From positions 186,001 to 250,000 of the forward strand of contig NZ_CANLDB010000001.1 in the NCBI RefSeq assembly GCF_947489365.1: 64,000 nt of DNA, written 5' to 3'. Shown one piece after another: positions 52,111 through 60,411 of this stretch (positions are counted from its first letter, which is position 1; every line of letters begins with the position of its first letter). Both the position numbers and the translations under genes were made by a program. The notes beneath the pieces were generated by a model that did not search any database, was not told the DNA's origin, and was given only the letters and a program-made list of their open reading frames with translations. This stretch comes from an uncultured Nocardioides sp. Its GTDB lineage: Bacteria > Actinomycetota > Actinomycetes > Propionibacteriales > Nocardioidaceae.

Positions 52111-54023
52111 CTCGGAGGCAGCCACCGCGACCAGCGCTCAGCAAATGGCAACGACGGGCGCTGGCAGACCTGCGCGCCCAAGCCAAGCACCAGCCTGAAC
52201 TCCTCGCCGTCGGCGCTCAGAACCGAGACGACGATGGAAACGTCCTTGTTCGGTTCACGCTCCACACCGATGACCTCCCCGCACCCAGTGCCGACGGCCT
52301 GCACTTCAAGGCCGTCGAGGAGTTCGTCCTCCTCATCGGACCCACCGACGACCACCCGCCAACCGTGCTCCTGGAACACGGGCGGTTCATCGGCACCCCA
52401 CACGTCCTGTCCGGCTTCTACCTCTGCCTCTACCTCGACGAGTCCCGTGAGTGGGACCCCGATGCAGGCGTCAACGGCAAGAACGGTGTGCTCAATCGCC
52501 TTTGGGACTGGATGGAGAAGGCCAACCAGAACGACTTCAACCCCGACACCGCCCTCTTCCACGCCGTCGGGGGAGTCCCGCACCTCACCCCCGGCACCGC
52601 CAGCATCGTTGTCCGGCACCTACCCGACCCCAGTGCCCGTGTCGTCACCGCCCACCTCAACCGGCGGACCCCGAAACGGCTCGACCTGGCGTCTCAAGCC
52701 CAAGTCGATGCGGAGCCTACGCACGTACCCGTCTTCTTCGCCGACTCCGACATGCCACTGGGAGCCGGTCACCACTTCCTCGGCCTGCTCCTCGGCCTCA
52801 TTCGACACCCCCGACCGCATGGGCTCGCGCACTTCATCGCTGCTCCACGCCTGACCCACACAGTCCGACAGCCCTGCGCCTCCGACCTGTCAATCGTCGC
52901 GAGCCGCGACTACACGTGCCCGCAATGGTTCGCAGCGCACTACCCCGAGCCAGTACCGCCCCCGTACGAGACGGCGCCCGACGCGGCCCTGTTCACCGCG
53001 CTCGCCGCCAGCGCGAGCCGTAACCCCGACGGAACACCGCAGCGCCTCATCTTGGCCGTGCCACACCCGGCTGGAGGCCCGCGCCACCTGCTTGCCCTTC
53101 AACTGGCTCCAGAACTCGCCGATGACCTCCGACGCCTCGTGTCCCACAAGACCACGACGTTCATCCCCTACGAGCCAGACCGCATCAACATGGCCGCACC
53201 CATCGAATGGTGCTTCGTTTCCGACGAGCGCGCAGCAGTCACCACACGGCGAGACGCCGACCGCCCAGTCGCCGCGCTGCACGGTAAGACCGTGGCCATC
53301 CTCGGTTGCGGAGGTATCGGCTCATGGATCGCCGAGTTCGTCGTTCGCGCCGGAGCAAGCCACGTTGTCATCAGCGACTATGGGCGCGTCACCGGCGGGC
53401 TACTCGTCCGGCAGGACTACGTCGAGGACGACATCGGGACCGCGAAAGTCCTCGCTCTCTGTGACCGTCTCAAGGCCACCAGCGACACCGTTCTTGTCGA
53501 CGCCCACGGTCGGCTCGGCACCTCTGAACTGAGCCAGATCGCGCTCACGGCGGACCTCATCATCGACGCCACCATCAGCCTCAAGGTCTCGAAGCAACTC
53601 GACATCATCACCACTAACCCCCAGCGGAAGGCGTTCATCGCACAGGTAGCCACCGATGCCCGCAGCGGCACTCTCGGCTACGCCACCATTAACCCGCCGG
53701 GTAACACCACCTCCATGACCGACATGGACCACCACCTGCGCGACCAGGTCCGCGCCGACGGAGCACTGGAGCGCTACCGCTACTTCTGGGAAGAACCCGC
53801 ACCCGGAGACGAGTTCGTCCCGACGCGAGGATGCTCAGCCCCGACCTTCCACGGTTCCGCCGCAGACCTAGCCGCCCTCGGCGGCGGGCTCCTCACCTTC
53901 ATCGCCAAGCACCTCACCATCGCCGACCGCGGCGCGCATCTCATGGCTCTTCCGCACTCGGACGTCACTCCCGGCCACCGATACGTGCCCTACCGCCCAG
54001 TCGCACCGGGCTCAGCAGCCTGA
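52107..54023 (+). CDS. cap2: CBASS Cap2-like E2-E1 fusion (ThiF-family) conjugating enzyme
   Basis: The 638-residue protein has an N-terminal E2-like region with candidate Cys107 in FYLCLYLDESREW, followed by a long middle linker domain. A C-terminal ThiF/E1 adenylation domain has GCGGIGSW (400-407), Asp424, the Arg/Gln of LLVRQDYVEDDIGTAK, and the E1 thioester Cys576 in RGCSAPTF. Cap2 enzymes conjugate the CD-NTase C-terminus to cell proteins and thereby prime it. The GTG overlaps the CD-NTase stop by GTGA. No JAB-type Cap3 follows, and no JAB motif is visible inside this protein. Confidence 0.85.
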   Translation: MTRRQPPRPALSKWQRRALADLRAQAKHQPELLAVGAQNRDDDGNVLVRFTLHTDDLPAPSADGLHFKAVEEFVLLIGPTDDHPPTVLLEHGRFIGTPHVLSGFYLCLYLDESREWDPDAGVNGKNGVLNRLWDWMEKANQNDFNPDTALFHAVGGVPHLTPGTASIVVRHLPDPSARVVTAHLNRRTPKRLDLASQAQVDAEPTHVPVFFADSDMPLGAGHHFLGLLLGLIRHPRPHGLAHFIAAPRLTHTVRQPCASDLSIVASRDYTCPQWFAAHYPEPVPPPYETAPDAALFTALAASASRNPDGTPQRLILAVPHPAGGPRHLLALQLAPELADDLRRLVSHKTTTFIPYEPDRINMAAPIEWCFVSDERAAVTTRRDADRPVAALHGKTVAILGCGGIGSWIAEFVVRAGASHVVISDYGRVTGGLLVRQDYVEDDIGTAKVLALCDRLKATSDTVLVDAHGRLGTSELSQIALTADLIIDATISLKVSKQLDIITTNPQRKAFIAQVATDARSGTLGYATINPPGNTTSMTDMDHHLRDQVRADGALERYRYFWEEPAPGDEFVPTRGCSAPTFHGSAADLAALGGGLLTFIAKHLTIADRGAHLMALPHSDVTPGHRYVPYRPVAPGSAA

Positions 54024-54048
54024 GGTCGACGGCTCCCTCGCCTCTTAA

Positions 54049-54083
54049 TGAGATTCGGAGTGACATTCGGATGAGATTCGACA
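54049..54083. repeat. three iteron-like direct repeats at the right edge of the island
   Basis: TGAGATTCGGAG (54049-54060), TGACATTCGGA (54061-54071) and TGAGATTCGACA (54072-54083) follow each other head to tail with an 11-12 bp period. They begin 26 bp after the cap2 stop. They may be protein-binding sites of a lost recombinase or plasmid-type replication gene; this is only inference. Confidence 0.5.
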
Positions 54084-54104
54084 GCTGATCGTCTGATCCG
54101 CGTC

Positions 54105-54138
54105 GAGAGGCCGGTGCCGAGGTCGGCACCGGCCTCTC
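54105..54138. terminator. 34-bp palindromic terminator after the island
   Basis: GAGAGGCCGGTGCCGA (54105-54120), GG, and the exact complement (54123-54138) form a 16-bp stem without a T-tract. High GC suggests it belongs to host DNA; it may be the original terminator of nrdRJ now separated by the island. Confidence 0.7.
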
Positions 54139-54168
54139 GGCGTCCGGTCGGAACCACCCACTGCCGGC

Positions 54169-54621
54169 GTGCGTCGCAGTGATGTGAGCGGCCGGGCAGC
54201 GGGAGCGGTGGTGCTCGTCCTCGGGGCACTCGCGGGGTGCGGAGGCCAGGGGTCCTCGTCCGTGTCCGGCCCCGGCGGGGAGAGCGCGAGCCCGGCAGCC
54301 GAGCAGCCGACGTCGTACGACTACCGCCTGACGTCGACCTGCGGGGAACGCGGCTTCCTCGGGACCTTCGACGTCACCGTGCGGGACGACGAGGTCGTCC
54401 GGGCGACGGCGGTCCGTCGCTACCGCGGACGGGTCCGCCTCGGGGAGGTCCCCACGCTGACCGACCTCGTCGAGATGGCGGAGGGCGCGGACGGCGACGC
54501 CGTCGTGGACCTGCGGGTCGACCGACGCGGTCGGCCGACGTCGTTGCGGATCGACCACCGGCCCGACGCGATCGACGACGAGGAGTGCTACGCGGTCGAC
54601 CACCTCGAGCTGAGGCCCTGA
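54169..54621 (+). CDS. DUF6174-like lipoprotein
   Basis: The 150-residue protein has a lipoprotein signal (lipobox LGALAGC), a Ser/Gly-rich tether and a small domain. That domain reads YDYRLTSTCGERGFLGTFDV ... TLTDLVEMAEGADGD ... IDDEECYAVDHLEL, with two Cys that can pair. It matches the layout of DUF6174 proteins, of unknown role at the cell surface. GTG start. Confidence 0.78.
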   Translation: MRRSDVSGRAAGAVVLVLGALAGCGGQGSSSVSGPGGESASPAAEQPTSYDYRLTSTCGERGFLGTFDVTVRDDEVVRATAVRRYRGRVRLGEVPTLTDLVEMAEGADGDAVVDLRVDRRGRPTSLRIDHRPDAIDDEECYAVDHLELRP

Positions 54622-54660
54622 CCGCTCCGAGATCCGCGCCGCGTGCGCGAGGATGGCCGG

Positions 54661-55866
54661 GTGCCGGTGACGTGGAGGACCGCGGGCCGGATCGCGGTGC
54701 TCCTGGCCGCGGTCCCGCTGCTGTGCGTCCAGGCGCCGCTGCTGGTGGCCGGCCACGACGTGGCCGTGGGCCCGGCGATCGCGCTGGCCGTGGCGCTCAC
54801 CGCCGCCGTCCCCCTGGCGCTGGGGCGGCCGCGGCTCGCGGCGCTGCTCGCGGTGCTGGCGTCGGGCGCGCAGATGTCCGTGACTGCGGCCGGGGGCGTC
54901 GGCGGCTGGCCCTGGGCGGTCGCGCCGATGCTCACCGTGCTCCTGGTGATGGTGGTCGTGGGCGTCACCGGCGGCTGGCGGGTGGCACTGCTCGCGCTGC
55001 TCGCCACGCTCGCGCAGACCACGGCGTTCGCCGTCCTCGCTGCCCCCTGGCGCGACGTGGCGACGTCGCTGGCCAACCTCGCCCTCTGGGGCTCGCTGGC
55101 GACCATGGCGGCTGCGCTCGGGGTGCTGCTCGGACGCTTCACCGACGTCGCCGACGCGCTGCGCTTCGAGCGCACCGTCAGCGCGGAGGCGCAGGCGCGT
55201 CGCGTGGTGATCGAGGAGCGCGCCCGGGTGGCGCGCGAGCTGCACGACGTCATCGCCCACAACATGTCGCTGGTGACGGTCCAGGCCCGCTCGGCCCCCG
55301 CCCGCGTGCCCGGCCTGACCCCCGAGGCCGCCGCCGAGTTCGAGCAGATCGCCGAGCGCGCCTCCGACACCCTCGCCCAGATGCGGGGCGTGCTGACCGT
55401 CCTGCGCACCGAGCCCGGCCAGTCCGGCCGCGCGCCCGTGCCCACGCTGGGGCAGGTCACCGAGCTGTTCGACGCCGTCCGCGAGTCGGGTCAGGGCCTC
55501 GACGTCGACTGGCGGGTGACCGACGACGCCGGGGTCGACGAGGAGGTGGGGGCGGCGGCGTACCGGATCCTGCAGGAGGCGCTCAGCAACGTACGGCGCC
55601 ACGCCCCGGCCGCCCCGATCACCGTCGAGGTCGCCGTCGACCCCTCCGACGTCCCGGGCCAGCTCACCCTCGACGTCAGCAACCCGCTGGAGCGCCCGCT
55701 CGCCGACGGGCCCGCGGGGCACGGGCTGGTCGGGATGGGGGAGCGGGCCGCGGCCGTCGGCGGTGCTGTCGAGAGCGGGGAGCTCGTCCCGGGCGAGTAC
55801 GTCGTCCGTGCGCGCCTGCCCCTGCGGGCGCGGGCCGGCGGGTCGCGCGGCCAGGAGGTCCGGTGA
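54661..55866 (+). CDS. sensor histidine kinase (DesK/NarX-like, HisKA_3)
   Basis: About 401 residues. Five or so N-terminal membrane segments (to ~150) are followed by a dimerisation helix with the phospho-acceptor His in ARVARELHDVIAHNMS. A HATPase domain follows (YRILQEALSNVRRHA; GHGLVGMGERAA). There is no large sensor domain, so it probably senses the membrane itself. GAGGAT ends 6 nt before the GTG at 54661 (leaderless); GTG 54643 is an alternative start. Coupled to its response regulator by GTGA. The desaturase behind it suggests a DesK-like thermosensor. Confidence 0.88.
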   Translation: MPVTWRTAGRIAVLLAAVPLLCVQAPLLVAGHDVAVGPAIALAVALTAAVPLALGRPRLAALLAVLASGAQMSVTAAGGVGGWPWAVAPMLTVLLVMVVVGVTGGWRVALLALLATLAQTTAFAVLAAPWRDVATSLANLALWGSLATMAAALGVLLGRFTDVADALRFERTVSAEAQARRVVIEERARVARELHDVIAHNMSLVTVQARSAPARVPGLTPEAAAEFEQIAERASDTLAQMRGVLTVLRTEPGQSGRAPVPTLGQVTELFDAVRESGQGLDVDWRVTDDAGVDEEVGAAAYRILQEALSNVRRHAPAAPITVEVAVDPSDVPGQLTLDVSNPLERPLADGPAGHGLVGMGERAAAVGGAVESGELVPGEYVVRARLPLRARAGGSRGQEVR

Positions 55867-56522
55867 GCACGCGGGTGGTCGTGGTCGACGACCAGGAGAT
55901 GGTGCGGGCCGGGTTCGCGGCGCTGCTCTCGGCCGAGGCGGACCTGGAGGTCGTCGGCACGGCCGCGGACGGCGCGGAGGCCGTCGACCTCGTCCGGCGC
56001 AGCCGGCCCGACGTGGTGCTGATGGACATCCGGATGCCCGTCCTCGACGGCATCGAGGCGCTGCGGCGGATCGTGGGCGACCCCGTCACGCGCGACGTCC
56101 GCGTGGTCATGCTGACGACGTTCGACGCGGACGAGTACGTGCTGGACTCGCTGCGCGCCGGGGCCAGCGGGTTCCTGCTCAAGGACGCCTCCGCCGCCGA
56201 GCTGGCCGGTGCGGTCCGGGTCGTCGCGGCCGGCGAGGCCCTGCTGTCGCCCTCGGTGACCCGGCAGGTCATCGCCCGACTGGTCGACGGCCCGGCCCGC
56301 CCGACGCGGGACCCCCGGCTGCGCCAGCTCACCGACCGGGAGCGGGACGTCCTGCTGCTGGTGGCGGCCGGGCGCTCCAACGCCGAGATCGCGGCCGACC
56401 TGGTGCTGGCCGAGCAGACCGTGAAGACCCACGTCAGCCGGATCTTCACCAAGCTCGACCTCCGCGACCGCGCTCAGGCCGTGGTGCTGGCGTACGAGAG
56501 CGGGCTGGTCACCCCCGGCTGA
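55863..56522 (+). CDS. LuxR/NarL-family response regulator (DesR-like)
   Basis: The 219-residue protein has a receiver domain (VVVDDQEMVRAG; phospho-Asp in DVVLMDIRMPVLDG; Lys in GFLLKDAS). The LuxR-type HTH at the C-terminus reads LTDRERDVLLLVAAGRSNAEI ending near VKTHVSRIF. Partner of the kinase in front. The next gene is a desaturase with a short palindrome in its promoter, a likely target. Confidence 0.93.
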   Translation: MSTRVVVVDDQEMVRAGFAALLSAEADLEVVGTAADGAEAVDLVRRSRPDVVLMDIRMPVLDGIEALRRIVGDPVTRDVRVVMLTTFDADEYVLDSLRAGASGFLLKDASAAELAGAVRVVAAGEALLSPSVTRQVIARLVDGPARPTRDPRLRQLTDRERDVLLLVAAGRSNAEIAADLVLAEQTVKTHVSRIFTKLDLRDRAQAVVLAYESGLVTPG

Positions 56523-56545
56523 GGCACCGCGCCGGTGACCGGGTG

Positions 56546-56557
56546 CTACCCCGGTAG
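56546..56557. promoter_or_regulatory. palindrome in the desaturase promoter, candidate response-regulator site
   Basis: CTACC-CC-GGTAG (5+2+5) lies 62 bp before the desaturase ATG, in the 97-bp gap after the response regulator gene. A TAGCGT -10 box (56607-56612) follows it at activator distance. Confidence 0.5.
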
Positions 56558-56619
56558 GGGGTCGGGTTGGCTCCCGCGGGTGACGCGCCCGACCGGACCG
56601 CGTCCCTAGCGTCGAGGCC

Positions 56620-57717
56620 ATGACCTCGACCCCGGCCGTCGCCCCGGTCCCCGCCGCGAGGCCCCTCCCGCCCCGGGCCGCCCGCCAGCTCAGCCTCTAC
56701 ACCGACCTGTCCCGCCAGGTCCGCGAGGCGGGCCTGCTCGACCGCCGACCCCGCTGGTACGCCGCCCGCGCGGCCGGACTCGCGCTCGGGTACGCCGCCG
56801 CCACGACGCTGCTGCTGACCCTCGGGCAGACCTGGTGGCAGCTCGCCGTGGCCGTCGCGTTCGCCGTGCTGTTCACCCAGACGGGGTTCCTGTCCCACGA
56901 CGCCGCCCACCGGCAGGTCTTCGGGCTCGGCACCCGCAACGAGTGGGCCTCCCGGCTGCTCGGCAACCTGCTCGTCGGGCTCAGCCACGGCTGGTGGATG
57001 CGCAAGCACTCACGCCACCACGCCAACCCGAACAAGATCGGGTCCGACGAGGACATCGGCCCCGGCGTCCTGGCCTGGCAGTCGGAGGACGCGGCCCGCC
57101 GTACCGGTCTCGCCGCCTGGCTCACCGCCCGCCAGGGCTGGCTGTTCTTCCCGCTGCTGACCCTGGAGGGGATCAACCTCCACGTCGGCGCCGTCCGGAC
57201 CGTCCTCGGCCGCGAGCCGGTGGCCCACCGCGGGATCGAGATCGCCCTGCTGACGGTGCGCCTGGTCGGGTGGCCGGTGCTGCTGGTCGCGCTGCTGGGC
57301 CCCGGCCTCGGTGCCGCGTTCCTGGCGGTGCAGCTCGCCGTCTTCGGCGTCTACCTCGGGTCCAGCTTCGCCCCGAACCACAAGGGGATGCCGCTGGTGC
57401 CGAAGGACTCCCGGATCGACTTCCTGTCCCGCCAGGTGCTCACCTCCCGCAACATCCGCGGCGGCCGCTGGGTCGACTGGCTGATGGGCGGGCTGAACCT
57501 CCAGGTGGAGCACCACCTGTTCCCGAGCATGCCGAGCGGCAGCCTGCGCCGGGCGCAGCCGCTGGTGAGGGCCTACTGCGCCGAGCACGGCGTGCCCTAC
57601 ACCGAGGCGGGGCTACGCGAGTCCTACGGGATCGTCGTGGCCCACCTCAACCGGGTCGGCCTCGGCGACCGTGACCCCTTCGCCTGTCCGCTCGTCGTCG
57701 CCCACCGCACCGGCTGA
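56620..57717 (+). CDS. membrane fatty acid desaturase
   Basis: The 365-residue protein has four to five membrane segments and the three histidine boxes of di-iron desaturases: HDAAH (93-97), HSRHH (130-134) and EHHLFP (His298-299). It introduces double bonds into acyl chains of membrane lipids. A TAGCGT box ends 7 nt before the ATG. Location after a DesKR-like pair suggests control by membrane fluidity. Confidence 0.92.
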   Translation: MTSTPAVAPVPAARPLPPRAARQLSLYTDLSRQVREAGLLDRRPRWYAARAAGLALGYAAATTLLLTLGQTWWQLAVAVAFAVLFTQTGFLSHDAAHRQVFGLGTRNEWASRLLGNLLVGLSHGWWMRKHSRHHANPNKIGSDEDIGPGVLAWQSEDAARRTGLAAWLTARQGWLFFPLLTLEGINLHVGAVRTVLGREPVAHRGIEIALLTVRLVGWPVLLVALLGPGLGAAFLAVQLAVFGVYLGSSFAPNHKGMPLVPKDSRIDFLSRQVLTSRNIRGGRWVDWLMGGLNLQVEHHLFPSMPSGSLRRAQPLVRAYCAEHGVPYTEAGLRESYGIVVAHLNRVGLGDRDPFACPLVVAHRTG

Positions 57718-58035
57718 GGACCGCCGGGCCCACGCTCCCCACACCCCGACGACGCACGCCAGGACGGCGAGCACCCCGAGGGCGACCGCGGGGGCGAGCA
57801 GGGCCGCGGTGCCGGCGCCCCGCGCGCCGGGCACCAGCCCGCCGACCACGACCACCACGGCGGCCGTCGAGGCGATGATCCCGAGCGCGATCAGCATCTG
57901 GGTCAGCGCCAGACGCCAGCGCTCCCGGCTGCCACGACCCTGCAGGGTGCGGACGAGCTCGTGCAGCGGCATGTACAGAGCGAGCAGCAGGTAGAACAGC
58001 CCGCCGAGCCCGGTCCCGGGGAGTCCCGCGGTCAT
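57613..58035 (-). CDS. small membrane protein coupled to the GT2 glycosyltransferase
   Basis: The 140-residue frame has three membrane segments in its first ~95 residues and then a hydrophilic tail that overlaps the 3' end of the desaturase gene for 105 bp on the other strand. Its ATG overlaps the glycosyltransferase stop by one base (TGATG), so it is probably translated with it and may be its membrane partner. The real C-terminus is uncertain because of the long overlap. Confidence 0.6.
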   Translation of the reverse strand: MTAGLPGTGLGGLFYLLLALYMPLHELVRTLQGRGSRERWRLALTQMLIALGIIASTAAVVVVVGGLVPGARGAGTAALLAPAVALGVLAVLACVVGVWGAWARRSSAGAVGDDERTGEGVTVAEADPVEVGHDDPVGLA

Positions 58036-59111
58036 CAGTGCCCCTTCTCGTAGACCTCGAGCGGCCGACGCAGGACGACCTCGGTGACCAGCGCCTCGAG
58101 CATGTAGACGCCGTTGACGATCCGGAGCACGAGGAAGCTCGGCAGCGACAGCAGCGCCCGGCCGACCTCGCCGCGTCGTCGTGCCGCGACCAGGACCGGC
58201 ACGACGACGGCGGGCACGTCGACGACGTACACGAGGAGGAGCCAGGGGCTCACCAGCACCGCCAGCAGGGGCAGCACGAGGAGGTAGACGAGCGACGCGA
58301 CGACGGCGTCGAAGACACCCACGCCGACGACCATCCCCAGGAACGGCAGCCGCACGATGCCCCGCCAGTGCAGGACGACGTTCTGCACGAAGCCGTGCGA
58401 CCACCGCTTGAGCTGCTTGCCGAGGAAGCCGAGGTCGTGGGGCTCGATCGGGTAGCAGACCGCCTCCGGCACGAACCGCACCCGGTGACCCGCCTGGTAG
58501 AAGGTCCAGGTCAGGTCCATGTCCTCGGCGCGGGTGCGCTCCGACCAGCCGCCGGCCGCCTTGAGGGCGTGGGTGCGGTACGCCGAGAAGCAGCCCGAGG
58601 AGATCAGCGGCTTGCCGAAGTGGTCCTGGGTGGGCTTGTAGAAGGTGAAGGACAGCAGGTACTCGACGTAGCGGCCCCGCTCCCACAACGTCCGCACGTG
58701 CCGCGGGACCACGAACCCGCACGCCGCGACGACCGTCTCGTCGGCGTCCAGGGGCGCCATCAGCAGCTCGAGGGCGTCGGGTGCGAGCGTGGTGTCGGCG
58801 TCGATGGCCATGGTGAAGCCGGTGTCGACCGTCGCGAGGACGGAGTTCTGGGCGCCGGCCTTCGAGCCGGTGTTGGCGGCGGGACGGAAGACCTCGGCCC
58901 CTGCGGCGCGCGCGAGGTCGCCGGTGCCGTCGTCGGAGAAGTCGTCGACGACGACCACCCGGGCGGGCGGGGTGGTCTGGGTCAGGATGCTGCGGACGGT
59001 GTCGGCGATCGAGGCGGCCTCGTTGTAGGCCGGGACGATGACCGTCAGGTCGTCGGCGGGTCGCGCGCGGTGCCGCGGCAGCGCGGTCGTGACCTGCGGG
59101 TCGGGCTTCAC
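58035..59111 (-). CDS. family 2 glycosyltransferase, membrane-bound
   Basis: The 358-residue protein has the GT-A fold: VIVPAYNEAASIADTV, VVDDFSDDGT, the DxD-like AIDADTTL, then RAEDMDLTW and the QLKRWSHGF (Q/RxxRW) motif of processive synthases. C-terminal membrane segments follow (about 255-320). It resembles enzymes that build cell-surface polysaccharide or glycolipid. GTG start at 59111. Confidence 0.9.
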   Translation of the reverse strand: MKPDPQVTTALPRHRARPADDLTVIVPAYNEAASIADTVRSILTQTTPPARVVVVDDFSDDGTGDLARAAGAEVFRPAANTGSKAGAQNSVLATVDTGFTMAIDADTTLAPDALELLMAPLDADETVVAACGFVVPRHVRTLWERGRYVEYLLSFTFYKPTQDHFGKPLISSGCFSAYRTHALKAAGGWSERTRAEDMDLTWTFYQAGHRVRFVPEAVCYPIEPHDLGFLGKQLKRWSHGFVQNVVLHWRGIVRLPFLGMVVGVGVFDAVVASLVYLLVLPLLAVLVSPWLLLVYVVDVPAVVVPVLVAARRRGEVGRALLSLPSFLVLRIVNGVYMLEALVTEVVLRRPLEVYEKGH

Positions 59112-59291
59112 CGGGGGTGGCTCCTCGGTCGGGGACGGGACGGGGATCCGGCGCGGACCCCGGGGAGGACCTGCCGCGAGGCCGTCCGTGCGTTACGCCC
59201 GACCCAGGACACGGCCCGGGGACCTGGGCCCGAGGTCACGGCTCGCGCCCAGGTCGCACCGACTGTCGGCGGGGCGGTCTACGGTCGAGGC

Positions 59292-60329
59292 GTGAGGACG
59301 ACGGGCGCGCGACGACGACGGGTGGCGCTCCTCTGCTCGCTGCTGCTGGCTCTCACGCTCGCGGGGTGCGCCGACCTCGGCCAGGGCGCGGGCGGGCGGG
59401 GCGGCGACCGCGCCGGCGACCGTGCGGACCGGGCCGGTGACGGCAACCGGGACCGCGATCGCAGCCGGGACCGCGGCGGCGACCGGGTCCGCGACCGCGG
59501 CAGCGATCGCGGTGGCGACGCCGGGCAGGGGCGGCGCGACGCGTCGGCGCCGGCGGAGCGCCCCGCGGCCCGGCGGGTGGACGCCGGCTTCGGCCGCGCG
59601 GTGGCGATGCTGCGCCGGGCGCCCGAGCGGGGCGAGGGCTACGACCGCGACGCGTTCGTCCACTGGACCGACGCGGACCGCGACGGGTGCGACACCCGCG
59701 ACGAGGTGCTCCTCGCCGAGGCCGTCCGCCGGCCCCGGGTCGGCGACGGCTGCGACCTCCTCGGTGGCCGCTGGGTCTCGCCGTACGACGGGGAGTCGAC
59801 GCGCGACCCCTCGACGTTCGACGTCGACCACCTGGTGCCCCTGGCCGACGCCTGGGCGTCCGGCGCCCGGCGGTGGTCGGCGACGCGGCGCGAGGCGTTC
59901 GCCAACGACCTGGGCGACCGCCGGAGCCTCGTGGCGGTGACCGCCTCGTCCAACCGCTCGAAGTCCGACCAGGACCCCTCGACGTGGCAGCCGGAGCGGC
60001 AGCGCTGCCGCTACCTGCGGGACTGGACGGCGGTGAAGCTGCGCTGGGACCTCACCGCCGACCGCGCGGAGGCCCGCACGCTCACCCGCCGCGCCCGGGC
60101 CTGCGGGGGCCGGGTGACGGTCCGGACCGTGCGTGCCGACGACGCGACCACGCCCGGCCGCGACCGGACCGACCCGTCCCCCGACCCGTCCGCCGACCCG
60201 TCCGCCGATCCCCGGTTCGACACCTGCACCGACGCCGGCGCGGCGGGCTACGGCGACTACCGGTCCGGCGACCCCGAGTACCCCTGGTACGACGACGCCG
60301 ACGGCGACGGCCGGGTCTGCGAGAGCTGA
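59292..60329 (+). CDS. lipoprotein with HNH-type nuclease and excalibur calcium-binding domains
   Basis: The 345-residue protein has a lipobox (LALTLAGC) and a low-complexity stretch of Asp/Arg/Gly repeats (DRDRSRDRGGDRVRDRG). The GmrSD/DUF1524-like HNH nuclease region follows (FDVDHLVPLADAWASGAR; NRSKSDQDPSTWQP) and then a C-terminal excalibur motif (DDADGDGRVCES). It is likely a surface or secreted Ca-dependent DNase. A TACGGT box (59280-59285) ends 6 nt before the GTG. Confidence 0.88.
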   Translation: MRTTGARRRRVALLCSLLLALTLAGCADLGQGAGGRGGDRAGDRADRAGDGNRDRDRSRDRGGDRVRDRGSDRGGDAGQGRRDASAPAERPAARRVDAGFGRAVAMLRRAPERGEGYDRDAFVHWTDADRDGCDTRDEVLLAEAVRRPRVGDGCDLLGGRWVSPYDGESTRDPSTFDVDHLVPLADAWASGARRWSATRREAFANDLGDRRSLVAVTASSNRSKSDQDPSTWQPERQRCRYLRDWTAVKLRWDLTADRAEARTLTRRARACGGRVTVRTVRADDATTPGRDRTDPSPDPSADPSADPRFDTCTDAGAAGYGDYRSGDPEYPWYDDADGDGRVCES

Positions 60330-60411
60330 CCAGGCGCGCTCCGGGCGCAGGCGTCCCCGCGTCGCACGTCCTGCCGGCAGCGCTGTCGGTGGCGCCTGCT
60401 GGACTGGACCC

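Noticed and set aside
49140..54070. ACATTCGG at 49140-49147 and 54063-54070 as att repeats
   Set aside because: Eight bases, one of them part of the iteron set; chance match is likely and the ends do not fit a gene boundary.
54024..54168. Cap3 (JAB peptidase) downstream of cap2
   Set aside because: Only 145 bp without an open frame of useful length; no JAB His/Asp motif in the flanking genes or in Cap2.
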